From assembly GCF_001417735.1 (NCBI RefSeq), contig NZ_BBUZ01000023.1:62001-126000 (forward strand): a stretch of DNA of 64,000 nucleotides, in the 5' to 3' direction. Positions 38,582 through 46,797 of this stretch are shown here, one piece after another. The notes beneath the pieces are model-generated. The model did not search any database and was not told the origin of the DNA. It was given only the letters and a program-made list of their open reading frames with translations. Made by a program: the position numbers and the translations under genes. Within the stretch, counting starts at the first letter, position 1. Each line of letters opens with the position of its first letter. The stretch is from Streptomyces sp. NBRC 110028 (GTDB lineage Bacteria > Actinomycetota > Actinomycetes > Streptomycetales > Streptomycetaceae).

Positions 38582-40015
38582 GTGTCGACGACGTATCTGG
38601 AGCTGTCGCAGGAAGGCGAAGGCGCACACAAGTTCTACGAGGTCGCCGTCAACGGGCTGACCGTGACGGTGCGGTACGGGCGGATCGGCGCCGCCGGGCA
38701 GACGCAGACGTCGACGTTCGCCACGGCGGAGAAGGCGAAGGCCGCCGCCGCGAAGAAGCTCGGGGAGAAGGCCCGCAAGGGATACGCCCCGGCCGTTCCC
38801 GGGCAGCGGGCCCCGCGCCGGGTGACCCGGCGCCAGGTGACCTCCGCTCCGTCCACCGCGCGTGCCGTGGCCCCCGTGCTGTGGCGATTCCGCACCGGCT
38901 CGTCGGCCTTCGGCATCCACGTCGATGACGACCGGTGCTGGGTCGGCAACCAGGCGGGGGATGTCTTCACCCTGGACCACGACGGCGGCGTCCTCGCCCA
39001 CTTCAACCTGCCGGACGGGGTGAAGTGCCTGGTCGCCGACGACTTCTGGATCTACGCGGGCTGCGACGACGGCAAGGTCTACGACCTGTCCTCGAAGCTG
39101 CCGTTCGCGGCGTACGACATCGCGTCCGACATCGACATCTTCTGGCTGGACATCCATGAGGGCGTCCTCAATGTCTCGGACCAGGACGGCCGGCTCACCG
39201 TCATCGACCACGAGGACGAGCACCAGTGGGCCCGCCGCAGCCAGGGCAAGCATGCCTGGATGGTCCGCGCCGATGACCGGGCCGTCTACCACGGCCACGA
39301 ACAGGGCATCACCGCCTACGCTCCCGACGGCGGCGGCGAGCTGTGGCACAGGCAGACCACGGGCAGCGTTCTGTTCGGCTGGCAGGAGGACGACAGCGTG
39401 TACGCGGGGACCGGGCGCCACGTGGTCCAGCGGCTGTCGAAGGCGACCGGCGTGGTCGAGGCGACCTATGCCTGTGACGGCGCGGTGTACTCGTGCGCCA
39501 CCTCGCCCGGTGGGCGGTTCGTCTTCGCCGGTGACTCGGCGTCGTCGGTCTACTGCTTCGACCAGGACGGCACACGCCTGTGGAAGCTCGGCACGGGCGG
39601 GGGCTCGGCGCTGTCGATGCAGTACCGCGACGACCGGTTGTACCTGGTGACCACGGACGGCTCGCTGGTGTGCGTGGACGCGAGCGAGGCGGCCATCTCG
39701 GCGGCGCATCAGGGCACGGTCCCGGCGGTGCGGGACGTCAAGCTCGCCGCCGCCATGCCGACCTACGCCCCGGCCACGGCCGTGGGATCGGTGGCCACCG
39801 TCACCCAGGCCCCGGCCGGGTCGGTCGTCGTCGAGTGCGTCCAGGACGGCGGCCGGGTCCGGGTGCGCGTGGTGTCCGAGGGCTACGACCCGTCCTGGAA
39901 GGTCCAGTTCCCGCGCGCGATACGGGAGCCCGGGGCGCGCTATGTCGTGGACACCCTGCACGCGGCGGCCGGGGGCTTCTACCGGGTCCGCGGTGACATC
40001 CGGCGGCTGCTCTGA
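38582..40015 (+). CDS. WGR domain fused to a beta-propeller
   Basis: 477 residues, cytoplasmic. Residues 1-80 are a WGR domain (KFYEVAVNGLTVTVRYGRIGAAGQT, with FATAEKAKAAAAKKLGEKARKGY), the nucleic-acid-interacting module of PARP-type proteins and MolR. A basic linker (GQRAPRRVTRRQVTS) leads to a WD40/PQQ-like propeller (about 95-385: HVDDDRCWVGNQAGDVFTLD, GCDDGKVYDLS, LNVSDQDGRLTVIDHEDE, YCFDQDGTRLWKLG, DGSLVCVDASE). The last 85 residues form an extra conserved-looking domain (YDPSWKVQFPRAIREPGARY). The GTG start has GGGGAGGGG upstream. No neighbour explains it. DNA- or RNA-end sensing is a guess from WGR. Confidence 0.8.
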   Translation: MSTTYLELSQEGEGAHKFYEVAVNGLTVTVRYGRIGAAGQTQTSTFATAEKAKAAAAKKLGEKARKGYAPAVPGQRAPRRVTRRQVTSAPSTARAVAPVLWRFRTGSSAFGIHVDDDRCWVGNQAGDVFTLDHDGGVLAHFNLPDGVKCLVADDFWIYAGCDDGKVYDLSSKLPFAAYDIASDIDIFWLDIHEGVLNVSDQDGRLTVIDHEDEHQWARRSQGKHAWMVRADDRAVYHGHEQGITAYAPDGGGELWHRQTTGSVLFGWQEDDSVYAGTGRHVVQRLSKATGVVEATYACDGAVYSCATSPGGRFVFAGDSASSVYCFDQDGTRLWKLGTGGGSALSMQYRDDRLYLVTTDGSLVCVDASEAAISAAHQGTVPAVRDVKLAAAMPTYAPATAVGSVATVTQAPAGSVVVECVQDGGRVRVRVVSEGYDPSWKVQFPRAIREPGARYVVDTLHAAAGGFYRVRGDIRRLL

Positions 40016-40290
40016 CGGACGACCGGATGCCGGGCCCCCGTCGCCCGGTGCAGCGGAGCCAGGCGCCGGGCAGCCGACAGCCGGTGGGACGGCGCCCTAC
40101 CAAAGAACCCCGGTAGAGAACTCCCACCCACCCACCCCGCCAACTCATCACCCCATCGGGTGACTTGGGCGCGAATATGCCAAGGGTCGCGTTAGTCTCG
40201 CCGCAACAACCTCACACAGACGTCGGCCCCCGCCGGGACTGCCATCCCAAGGCGAGGGCCTGACCAAACCAGGAAGAGACGAGCTTCCCG

Positions 40291-41157
40291 ATGGCTGTCA
40301 CGCAGTCTAGTGCGCCCGTGCGCGCTCGCGCCGACGCTCCCGCGTCCGGCGTCACCCGCATCCGCACCCGGCACACCGCCAATTTCACGGTGCTCTCGAA
40401 TCGGCTCGCCCAGCGGGCGGGCAGTGCGGTGACCGTCGGCGTCGCCGCGTACATCCTGTCGCTGCCCGACGGCGCCTCCATCCGCATCGACGCGCTCTGC
40501 GCCCACTTCAAGGAGGGCCGGGCCCGGATCTCCGCCGCGCTCAACGAGCTGGAGGCGGAGGGCTGGCTGGAGCGGCGCGTCGAGCGGGGGCCAGGCGGGC
40601 GGATCGTGACGCGGACGTTCGTCTACGACGCGCCGGGCCGTACGGAGAGCGACGCGCCGTCGGCCGTGCCGCCCGTCGTCGGGGCGCCCGTCGCGGAGCC
40701 GGGACCGAAGCCGGGACCGAAGCCGGAAGCGGCGCAGGCACATGCGCCGGAACCGGCGCAGGAAGCGGCGCAGGGCGCCGCGCCCGATCCCCGGGCCGCC
40801 GCCGTCCTCGGCTCCCTGCGCCACCGCGACCGGCGCCTCGTGCTGTCCGAGCGAGAGACCGCCGCGCTGGCGCCCGCCGTCGCGGAGTGGCTGGACCGTG
40901 GGGTCGGGCCGTACGAGATCGCCGAGGCTCTGACCTCGGGGCTCCCCGACCGCATCGACCGCCGTCCGGTGCGGCTGCTCGCCTACCGCCTGGCCGCCCT
41001 GCGGCCGCCGGAGCCCGCCGCCGCCGACCCGGCGCCGCCCCGTCCGATGCCCTTCCAGGACTGCGACGGCTGCGACCGCGTCTTCCGCGCGCCCCAGCCG
41101 GGGCGCTGCCGCGACTGCCGAGCCTCGGCGGCCAGCTCGGCGCTACTCGCCGCTTAA
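40291..41157 (+). CDS. Winged-helix protein with C-terminal zinc ribbon
   Basis: 288 residues. N-terminal winged helix (FTVLSNRLAQRAGSAVTVGVAAYILSLPDG, IDALCAHFKEGRARISAALNELEAEGWLERR), a low-complexity Pro/Ala/Glu linker with PGPKPGPKPE repeats (about 130-170), a helical middle (LSERETAALAPAVAEWLDRG, IAEALTSGLPD) and a zinc ribbon (CDGCDRVFRAPQPGRCRDC, about 258-276). Streptomycetes carry many paralogues of this type, usually annotated only as helix-turn-helix proteins. AGGAAGAGACGAG precedes the ATG. Probably a DNA-binding regulator; target unknown. Confidence 0.8.
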   Translation: MAVTQSSAPVRARADAPASGVTRIRTRHTANFTVLSNRLAQRAGSAVTVGVAAYILSLPDGASIRIDALCAHFKEGRARISAALNELEAEGWLERRVERGPGGRIVTRTFVYDAPGRTESDAPSAVPPVVGAPVAEPGPKPGPKPEAAQAHAPEPAQEAAQGAAPDPRAAAVLGSLRHRDRRLVLSERETAALAPAVAEWLDRGVGPYEIAEALTSGLPDRIDRRPVRLLAYRLAALRPPEPAAADPAPPRPMPFQDCDGCDRVFRAPQPGRCRDCRASAASSALLAA

Positions 41158-41340
41158 CCGTGACGTGAACCCACGCTCTCCGACCTGAAGGAAGAGGAAT
41201 GACCGCATGACGCCCGCACACCGCGGCACCCCGCGCTCGCCTGCCGCACGCACGACGTCGCCCATAGCGCCGACTGTGTGCAGGGACACATACGCACAGC
41301 TACCCTGGCAGAGGCCAGGGTCACGAGGGGAGGGCACACC

Positions 41341-41901
41341 ATGACAGCGCAGATGGAGAGCCCAGTGCAGACCGAAGAGATGCGGCGCTTCGAGGAATTC
41401 GACGCGGCATTCCCGGACTACCACGCCGAGATGATCGATGGAGAGGTCTACGTCAGCACCTTGGTTACCAGCGCCCATGGGCAGATGGTCATGGCCATCG
41501 GAGCCCAGCTCATGTCCAGGTGGTGTGTCATGACCGAGGTCGACACCCTCTACGACGGCTGGCACGGCACGACGCTACTCAGGCCGGACATCTCCGTCGC
41601 GGATCCCTCCTACCGAGGGACGCGACTCGCCACGTTTCCGGCCGACGAGATCATTCTCGTCGTCGAGGTCGTCTCGGAGTCCAATCCGGAGAACGACACC
41701 GAGAAGAAGGTCAAGAAGTACGCCCTCGCCGGGATCCCGTACCACCTGATCGTCAACCCCATCCAGGGGAGGTGCCTGCTCTACTCGCTGCCCAGCGGGG
41801 ACCACTACCGCGGATCGGTTGAGGCCGACTTCGGGGAACCGGTGCCGATTGGTGATCCGATCGACATGACGCTCGACACCAAGGCTCTCTACACGTACTG
41901 A
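41341..41901 (+). CDS. Uma2 family restriction-endonuclease-fold protein
   Basis: 186 residues, a second Uma2/DUF820 protein of the window, not a close copy of the one at 2017. The PD-(D/E)xK core is LLRPDISVADPSYRG followed by ILVVEVVSESNPENDTEKKVKKY and ALAGIPYHLIVNP. AEMIDGEVYVS and AHGQMVMAIGAQL form the N-terminal part. The ATG at 41341 is set by GGGGAGGG about 7 bases upstream. Converges on the methyltransferase gene across a strong hairpin. Nuclease activity not demonstrated for the family as far as I know. Confidence 0.87.
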   Translation: MTAQMESPVQTEEMRRFEEFDAAFPDYHAEMIDGEVYVSTLVTSAHGQMVMAIGAQLMSRWCVMTEVDTLYDGWHGTTLLRPDISVADPSYRGTRLATFPADEIILVVEVVSESNPENDTEKKVKKYALAGIPYHLIVNPIQGRCLLYSLPSGDHYRGSVEADFGEPVPIGDPIDMTLDTKALYTY

Positions 41902-41913
41902 GCGACCCACAAG

Positions 41914-41945
41914 CGGCCGGTGGCGGGCCCGCCCGCCACCGGCCG
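41914..41945. terminator. Bidirectional terminator hairpin
   Basis: A perfect 14-bp stem (CGGCCGGTGGCGGG at 41914-41927 with CCCGCCACCGGCCG at 41932-41945) and a 4-base loop, lying 12 bases after the Uma2 stop and 24 bases after the methyltransferase stop. It should serve both convergent genes. Confidence 0.85.
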
Positions 41946-41969
41946 TACCGGGTTACCGAACGGACCGGG

Positions 41970-43619
41970 CTACCGGGTGAAGTGGAAGATTCCCCATGTC
42001 ACGTGGTTGTTCCTGCCGCCCTCGACCCAGTTGGTGAGACCTTTCTTCATGTGGGCGAGGTAGTCGGCGCTGACGTGTTCCGCCAGGCCCTCGGACTCCT
42101 GGCGGCGGGTCTCCTCCAGGACCCGGGCGTAGTGCGCGATCAGGTGGTCGCGGTGCTCCTCGAAGCCGCCGCCGACCTCGGTGAAGCCGAGGCGGGCCAG
42201 TTCGTGGCGGTAGAAGTCCGGGGAGCCCATGGTGTCCAGGTGGATGCGGTCCAGGATGGGGCGCAGGGTTTCGGGCGGGCAGCCGTCCGCCGCCATGGGG
42301 TCGGTGAAGATGAGGTGGCCGCCGGGGCGCAGGACGCGGGCGGCCTCCGCCAGGGGACGGGTGCGGCTGCCGCTGTGCAGGAACGCGTCCTGGGACCAGA
42401 CGACATCGACGCTGTTGTCCGGCAGCGGGATGGTCTCGAAGGAGCCGTCCACCACCTCGATGATCTCGCTGAGCCCGCGCTCGGCGTTGATCGCGCGGTG
42501 CCGCTCGTTCTCCACCTCGCTGAGGTTGAGCGCGGTGACGCGGCAGCCGTAGGTCTCGGCGAGATAGCGCGCCGAGCCGCCGAAGCCGGATCCGAGGTCG
42601 AGGACGCGGGAGGAGGGTGTCAGGTCGAGGCGGCTCGCCATGCGGGCCACGGTGCGCCTGCTGGCCTCGGCGATCGGCTCGTCGGGCCGGTCGTAGAGAC
42701 CGATGTGGATGTCCTCGCCGCCCCAGACGCGCCAGTAGAACTCGTCGGCGTCCGTGGAGTTGTAGTAGGCGCGGGCGGTGCCGACGGTCGCGGAATAGTC
42801 GGCGGTCGGCTCGTCCGTCGCGATGTACTCCTTCTCCGCGACGTGGATGAAGAAGTCGGGCCGCTCCTCCCGGTAGGTGTGCTGGAAGTCGCCGTACGTC
42901 TCGATCCGCTGGAAGCCGACCTCCTGCATGAGCCGGCGCGTGTAGTCCTTGCGCAGCGGAAACATGTTGAGGTGGTAGACGGAATCGTCGGGGAAGCTGT
43001 AGCGCATGCGGCACAGCCCCTCGTCGACGTGCTCCGGCTCGACCGCGACGTCTTCGCCGCAGTAGTAGTACACGTGCTTGCTGGTGAAGCCGTTGTCGAG
43101 CATCGCGTCGTAGTTGCGGTGGTCCAGGATGAGGATGCCGTCGTGCTTGAGCATCGCGTAGAACTCGGCGAGGGCCTTGCGCCGGTCACGCTCCGAGAAG
43201 AGGTGCGTGAAGGAATTGCCGAGACAGACGATGGCGTCGTACTGGCCGTGCACGTCGCGGTTGAGCCAGCGCCAGTCGGCCTGGACGACGCGGAGGATGT
43301 GCTCGCCGTGTTTGAGCCCGTTGTCGAACGCCTGGGCGAGCATTTCGGCGCTTCCGTCGACGCTCGCGGTCTCGAATCCGGCTTCCAGAAGCCGTACCGA
43401 ATGAAACCCGGTCCCCGTGGCCACATCGAGGACCGTCTTTACGCCACGCTCCCGAAGGAGGTCGATGAAGAACGTACCCTCACTTTCCGATCGCTTTTCC
43501 CAGTCGATGAGCGAGTCCCATTTTTCAACGAAGCTTGGTACGTACTCCTCGGTGTAGTGATCGGTGTCCCTGACCTCGAATGGATTGTCTCCGAATTTCT
43601 GGACAGATCGCGCAGAAAT
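41970..43619 (-). CDS. Fused glycine/sarcosine and sarcosine/dimethylglycine N-methyltransferase
   Basis: 549 residues with two SAM methyltransferase domains. The N-terminal GSMT domain (QKFGDNPFEVRDTDHYTEEY, motif I LDVATGTGFHS, CLGNSFTHLFSERDRRKALA) should convert glycine to sarcosine and dimethylglycine. The C-terminal SDMT domain (from about 280; VLDLGSGFGGSARYLAETYG, WSQDAFLHSGSRTRPLAEA, GGHLIFTDPMAADG) completes glycine betaine. The architecture and length match the fused halophilic actinomycete enzyme (about 565 residues, from memory). No ATG, GTG or TTG exists in frame before motif I: the first, a GTG at 43424, would cut it off. An ATT at 43619 with GGAGG exactly 7 bases upstream is the best start. 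It stands alone, with no SAM or transport partner, behind an AT-richer 5' region. Confidence 0.93.
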   Translation of the reverse strand: MSARSVQKFGDNPFEVRDTDHYTEEYVPSFVEKWDSLIDWEKRSESEGTFFIDLLRERGVKTVLDVATGTGFHSVRLLEAGFETASVDGSAEMLAQAFDNGLKHGEHILRVVQADWRWLNRDVHGQYDAIVCLGNSFTHLFSERDRRKALAEFYAMLKHDGILILDHRNYDAMLDNGFTSKHVYYYCGEDVAVEPEHVDEGLCRMRYSFPDDSVYHLNMFPLRKDYTRRLMQEVGFQRIETYGDFQHTYREERPDFFIHVAEKEYIATDEPTADYSATVGTARAYYNSTDADEFYWRVWGGEDIHIGLYDRPDEPIAEASRRTVARMASRLDLTPSSRVLDLGSGFGGSARYLAETYGCRVTALNLSEVENERHRAINAERGLSEIIEVVDGSFETIPLPDNSVDVVWSQDAFLHSGSRTRPLAEAARVLRPGGHLIFTDPMAADGCPPETLRPILDRIHLDTMGSPDFYRHELARLGFTEVGGGFEEHRDHLIAHYARVLEETRRQESEGLAEHVSADYLAHMKKGLTNWVEGGRNNHVTWGIFHFTR

Positions 43620-43626
43620 AACGAAA

Positions 43627-43631
43627 CCTCC
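43627..43631 (-). promoter_or_regulatory. Ribosome binding site deciding the ATT start
   Basis: GGAGG on the minus strand, 7 bases before the ATT at 43619-43617. It is the only strong Shine-Dalgarno match in the open frame, which runs back to a TAG about 28 codons upstream of the ATT, and it supports ATT as the initiation codon of the betaine-synthesis gene. Confidence 0.75.
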
Positions 43632-43794
43632 GGTACTGAGACAGCGGACAACGGCACCCGTGTCCAGAAGTGCGCCTCCCCGGAGCCGCGTGATCTATGC
43701 CACCCACGAGGCCAATTGCATGTAAATACCAGGCAACACGGACCGACCTATCTGGAATACACCGCTTTATGCTGTTCTTTAGCGTTTCGCCCCG

Positions 43795-44946
43795 TTACGC
43801 CTGTACGGCGGGGCGGGACCGCTCCGTCGCCGCGATGGTCGCCGAGCCCACGACGCGGGTGCCGTCGTAGAGCACGATCGCCTGGCCCGGGGCCACTCCG
43901 CGGACCGGCTCGGCGAAGGTCACCCGCAGCTCGCCGTCCACCGGCTCGGCCGTCACCCCGGTCTCGCCGCCGTGGGCGCGGAGCTGGGCGGTGTAGGTGC
44001 CGGGACCGGTGGGCGCGGCGCCGCACCAGCGGGGCTTGATGGCGGTGAGCGCCGAGACGTCCAGGGCCTCGGCGGGGCCGACGGTGACCGTGTTGTTCAC
44101 CGGGGAGATGTCCAGCACGTACCGCGGCTTGCCGTCGGGCGCCGGGTGGCCGATGCGCAGCCCCTTGCGCTGGCCGATGGTGAAGCCGTACGCGCCCTCG
44201 TGGGTGCCGAGCTTGTGGCCGCCCTCGTCGACGATGTCGCCTTCGGCGGTGCCGAGGTGACGGGCGAGGAAGCCCTGGGTGTCGCCGTCCGCGATGAAGC
44301 AGATGTCGTGGCTGTCGGGCTTCTTGGCGACGGCCAGACCGCGCCGCTCGGCCTCGGCGCGGATCTCGTCCTTGGTGGTCAGGGTGTCACCGAGGGGGAA
44401 CATGGCGTGGGCGAGCTGCCGCTCGTCCAGGACGCCGAGGACGTACGACTGGTCCTTGGCCATGTCGCTGGCCCGGTGCAGCTCCAGTGCGCCGTCCTCG
44501 CCGCGGACGACCGTGGCGTAGTGGCCGGTGCACACGGCGTCGAAGCCGAGCGCGAGGGCCTTGTCCAGCAGCGCGGCGAACTTGATCTTCTCGTTGCAGC
44601 GCAGGCAGGGGTTGGGGGTGCGGCCCGCCTCGTACTCGGCGATGAAGTCCTCGACCACGTCCTCGCGGAACCGCTCGGCCAGGTCCCACACGTAGAAGGG
44701 GATGCCGATCACATCGGCGGCCCGGCGGGCGTCGCGCGAGTCCTCGATGGTGCAGCAGCCGCGGGCGCCGGTGCGGAAGGACTGCGGATTGGCGGAGAGC
44801 GCGAGGTGGACGCCGGTCACATCGTGGCCCGCCTCGGCCGCCCGCGCGGCGGCGACCGCCGAGTCAACGCCGCCGGACATGGCGGCGAGGACGCGCAGGC
44901 GACGGCCGTCGCGGGGACCTGTGGGCGCACCGGGGAAGTCAGTCAT
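43795..44946 (-). CDS. mnmA: tRNA-specific 2-thiouridylase
   Basis: Makes the 2-thio modification of wobble uridine 34 in tRNA(Lys/Glu/Gln), taking sulfur from a cysteine desulfurase. 383 residues. The ATP pyrophosphatase loop is [15 protein letters not shown]; catalytic cysteines lie in [12 protein letters not shown] and [28 protein letters not shown] and [10 protein letters not shown] mark the C-terminal part. The desulfurase that probably feeds it lies 1.9 kb upstream on the same strand, with an oxidoreductase and a divergent amidase between. Confidence 0.97.
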   Translation of the reverse strand: MTDFPGAPTGPRDGRRLRVLAAMSGGVDSAVAAARAAEAGHDVTGVHLALSANPQSFRTGARGCCTIEDSRDARRAADVIGIPFYVWDLAERFREDVVEDFIAEYEAGRTPNPCLRCNEKIKFAALLDKALALGFDAVCTGHYATVVRGEDGALELHRASDMAKDQSYVLGVLDERQLAHAMFPLGDTLTTKDEIRAEAERRGLAVAKKPDSHDICFIADGDTQGFLARHLGTAEGDIVDEGGHKLGTHEGAYGFTIGQRKGLRIGHPAPDGKPRYVLDISPVNNTVTVGPAEALDVSALTAIKPRWCGAAPTGPGTYTAQLRAHGGETGVTAEPVDGELRVTFAEPVRGVAPGQAIVLYDGTRVVGSATIAATERSRPAVQA

Positions 44947-44997
44947 AACCCAGCCAGCATAATTCGCTGCGCGGGGAACGGATAACGGGTTCCGCGC

Positions 44998-45909
44998 TCA
45001 GCCGGCGCGGACGCTTTCCAGCACGCGCCCGGCCAGGTCAAGGGCCTGATCGGCGTCCTTGGCGAGGTAGGACAGCTCGACGAAGCAGTGCTCGACGCCC
45101 GCCTCCCGCTCCGCGCGGGTGATCGTGGCCGCGATGTCCTCGACCGAGGCGTCGGCATCGGGGTTGACGCGGAGGATCGCGCCGAAACGGGCCGGATCCC
45201 GTCCCTCCCGCTCGACCGTCTCCCGCAGCCCGGCCAGGCCTTGGGCTACGGGCGCGATGGGGTCGGTCCCGGCGTACTTCCGGCCGACGAGCGCGATGGG
45301 CAGCCAGCCGTCGGCGCGCCGGGCGGCCCGGGCGAGGGCGGCGGGGGCGAAGGCGCCCAGGTAGACCGGTGGGCCGGGGCGGCCGACGGGTTTGAGGTCG
45401 ATGTGGCTGGCGGGCACGGTCCAGTGTTCGCCGCGGTGCTCGACCGGGTTCTCCGTCCACCAGGCGGTGAGCACGTCCAGGCATTCGTCGAGCCGGCGGC
45501 CGCGCTCGGCCATGGGGATGCCCGTCGTCTCGTACTCCTCGGGCGACCAGCCGGTGCCGAGGCCGACCAGCAGCCGGCCCGCGCTCAGCAGGTCGACGCT
45601 GGTGAGGGAGCGGGCGAGCAGCGCGGGCGCGTACCAGGGGGCGTTGATGACGTTGGTGCCGAGCTGGACGCGTTCGGTGACCGCGGCGGCGGTGGCCAGC
45701 AGGGCGAACGGGTCCAGGGCGGAGCGGAATTCCGGCGGGATCACATCCGTACCGGCGTAGCCGACCTTCGGGTCGACCGGGGCGAGCAGCCGGTCGCCGA
45801 CCCACAGGCTGTCCGCGCCGAGCGCTTCGGCCTGCTGTGCGAAGCGTGTGACGTGCTGTGGATGGTGGGCCAGATCACCGAATTGGGGAAGGGTGAACCC
45901 GATGCGCAT
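44998..45909 (-). CDS. LLM class F420-dependent oxidoreductase
   Basis: 303 residues, a luciferase-like monooxygenase-fold enzyme of the actinobacterial F420 branch (TIGR03619 type). Visible are MRIGFTLPQFGDLAHHP, EALGADSLWVGDRLL, ERVQLGTNVINAPWYAP, LARSLTSVDLLSAGRLLVGLGTGW and ADGWLPIALVG. Streptomycetes make coenzyme F420, which fits. It precedes mnmA on the same strand with a 51-base gap and is divergent from the amidase gene. Substrate unknown. Confidence 0.88.
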   Translation of the reverse strand: MRIGFTLPQFGDLAHHPQHVTRFAQQAEALGADSLWVGDRLLAPVDPKVGYAGTDVIPPEFRSALDPFALLATAAAVTERVQLGTNVINAPWYAPALLARSLTSVDLLSAGRLLVGLGTGWSPEEYETTGIPMAERGRRLDECLDVLTAWWTENPVEHRGEHWTVPASHIDLKPVGRPGPPVYLGAFAPAALARAARRADGWLPIALVGRKYAGTDPIAPVAQGLAGLRETVEREGRDPARFGAILRVNPDADASVEDIAATITRAEREAGVEHCFVELSYLAKDADQALDLAGRVLESVRAG

Positions 45910-46055
45910 ACGGCGGCTCCTCGTCGACTCGTTGTCCTCGGGCTACGGGTGATCCTCTCCGTTGGTTCAATATTCAGCTACCCGTCGGCGTACGGTTCGC
46001 GCCATGATCCGCAAGCGGCGGAACCGCACGCGTGGGCCCGCGCGTTGAAGCCTGC

Positions 46056-46724
46056 GTGAGTGAAACCAACGGCGGCGTGCGCCGCCGCATGAGCCGGCGC
46101 ACGCTGCTGCTGGGCGGTACCGCGGCCGGTCTCGGCGCGGCCGGTCTCGCCGGGTATGCCGCGCGGGACAGCCTGGAGCACCTGTGGTGGCGGATGCCCG
46201 GTGAGCAACGGCCGCGGAAGGAGGGCGCCGTCGACCACCCGGGCGCTGACTGGGTGGCGGCCTCCGGGGCCAACTACCGCCGCGCCGACCGGCCGTACGA
46301 CTACACGGTGGACCGGGTGGTGATCCATGTCGTGCAGGGTTCCTACGAGGACGCGCTCAAGGTCTTCCGGGACCCCGGGCACCGCGCCGCGGCGCACTAC
46401 GTGGTGCGCCGCGACGGGCACATAGCGCAGACGGTCCGCGAGCTGGACGTGGCGTTCCACGCGGGCAACCGCTCGTACAACGAGCGCAGCGTCGGCATCG
46501 AGCACGAGGGCTTCGTCACCCGGCCCCAGGACTTCACGGACGCCATGTACCGGTCCTCGGCCCGGCTGACCGCGGCGATCTGCGAGCGCTACGGGATGGA
46601 GCGGGACCGCGAGCACATCGTGGCCCACTCGGAGGTGCCGGGCACCGACCACACCGACCCCGGCCGCCACTGGGACTGGGACCGCTATCTGGAGCTGGTG
46701 CGGGCGGTACGGATCGCCACGTGA
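46056..46724 (+). CDS. N-acetylmuramoyl-L-alanine amidase, Tat-exported
   Basis: 222 residues. A twin-arginine signal (RRRMSRRTLLLGGTAAGLGA) leads to an Amidase_2/PGRP domain that cuts the lactyl-amide bond of peptidoglycan. Zinc ligands are the His of RVVIHVVQGS and the His/Asp region of EVPGTDHTDPGRHWDW; GHRAAAHYVVRRDGHIAQTV and NRSYNERSVGIEHEGF are family core strands. I use the GTG at 46056; an in-frame GTG at 46032 would add eight residues, and neither has a strong ribosome site. Convergent with the cysteine desulfurase gene. Confidence 0.88.
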   Translation: MSETNGGVRRRMSRRTLLLGGTAAGLGAAGLAGYAARDSLEHLWWRMPGEQRPRKEGAVDHPGADWVAASGANYRRADRPYDYTVDRVVIHVVQGSYEDALKVFRDPGHRAAAHYVVRRDGHIAQTVRELDVAFHAGNRSYNERSVGIEHEGFVTRPQDFTDAMYRSSARLTAAICERYGMERDREHIVAHSEVPGTDHTDPGRHWDWDRYLELVRAVRIAT

Positions 46725-46797
46725 GCGCGGGGGCCACGTCGCTCAGGCGGTGCCGAAGACGACGGCGAGCGGGCGGTCGGCCGCGCGATCTCGCCGG

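Noticed and set aside
40016..40290. Possible promoter or small gene in the gap before the winged-helix gene
   Set aside because: A GCCGGGC/GCCCGG hairpin and scattered hexamers are present, but no -35/-10 pair at proper spacing and no convincing small frame.
41970..43424. GTG at 43424 as start of the methyltransferase
   Set aside because: It would begin inside SAM motif I (LDVATGTG) and remove about 65 conserved residues.
46003..46047. A 14-codon basic frame (MIRKRRNRTRGPAR) ahead of the amidase gene
   Set aside because: No ribosome site, no regulatory hairpin and overlap with the possible amidase start; more likely chance.
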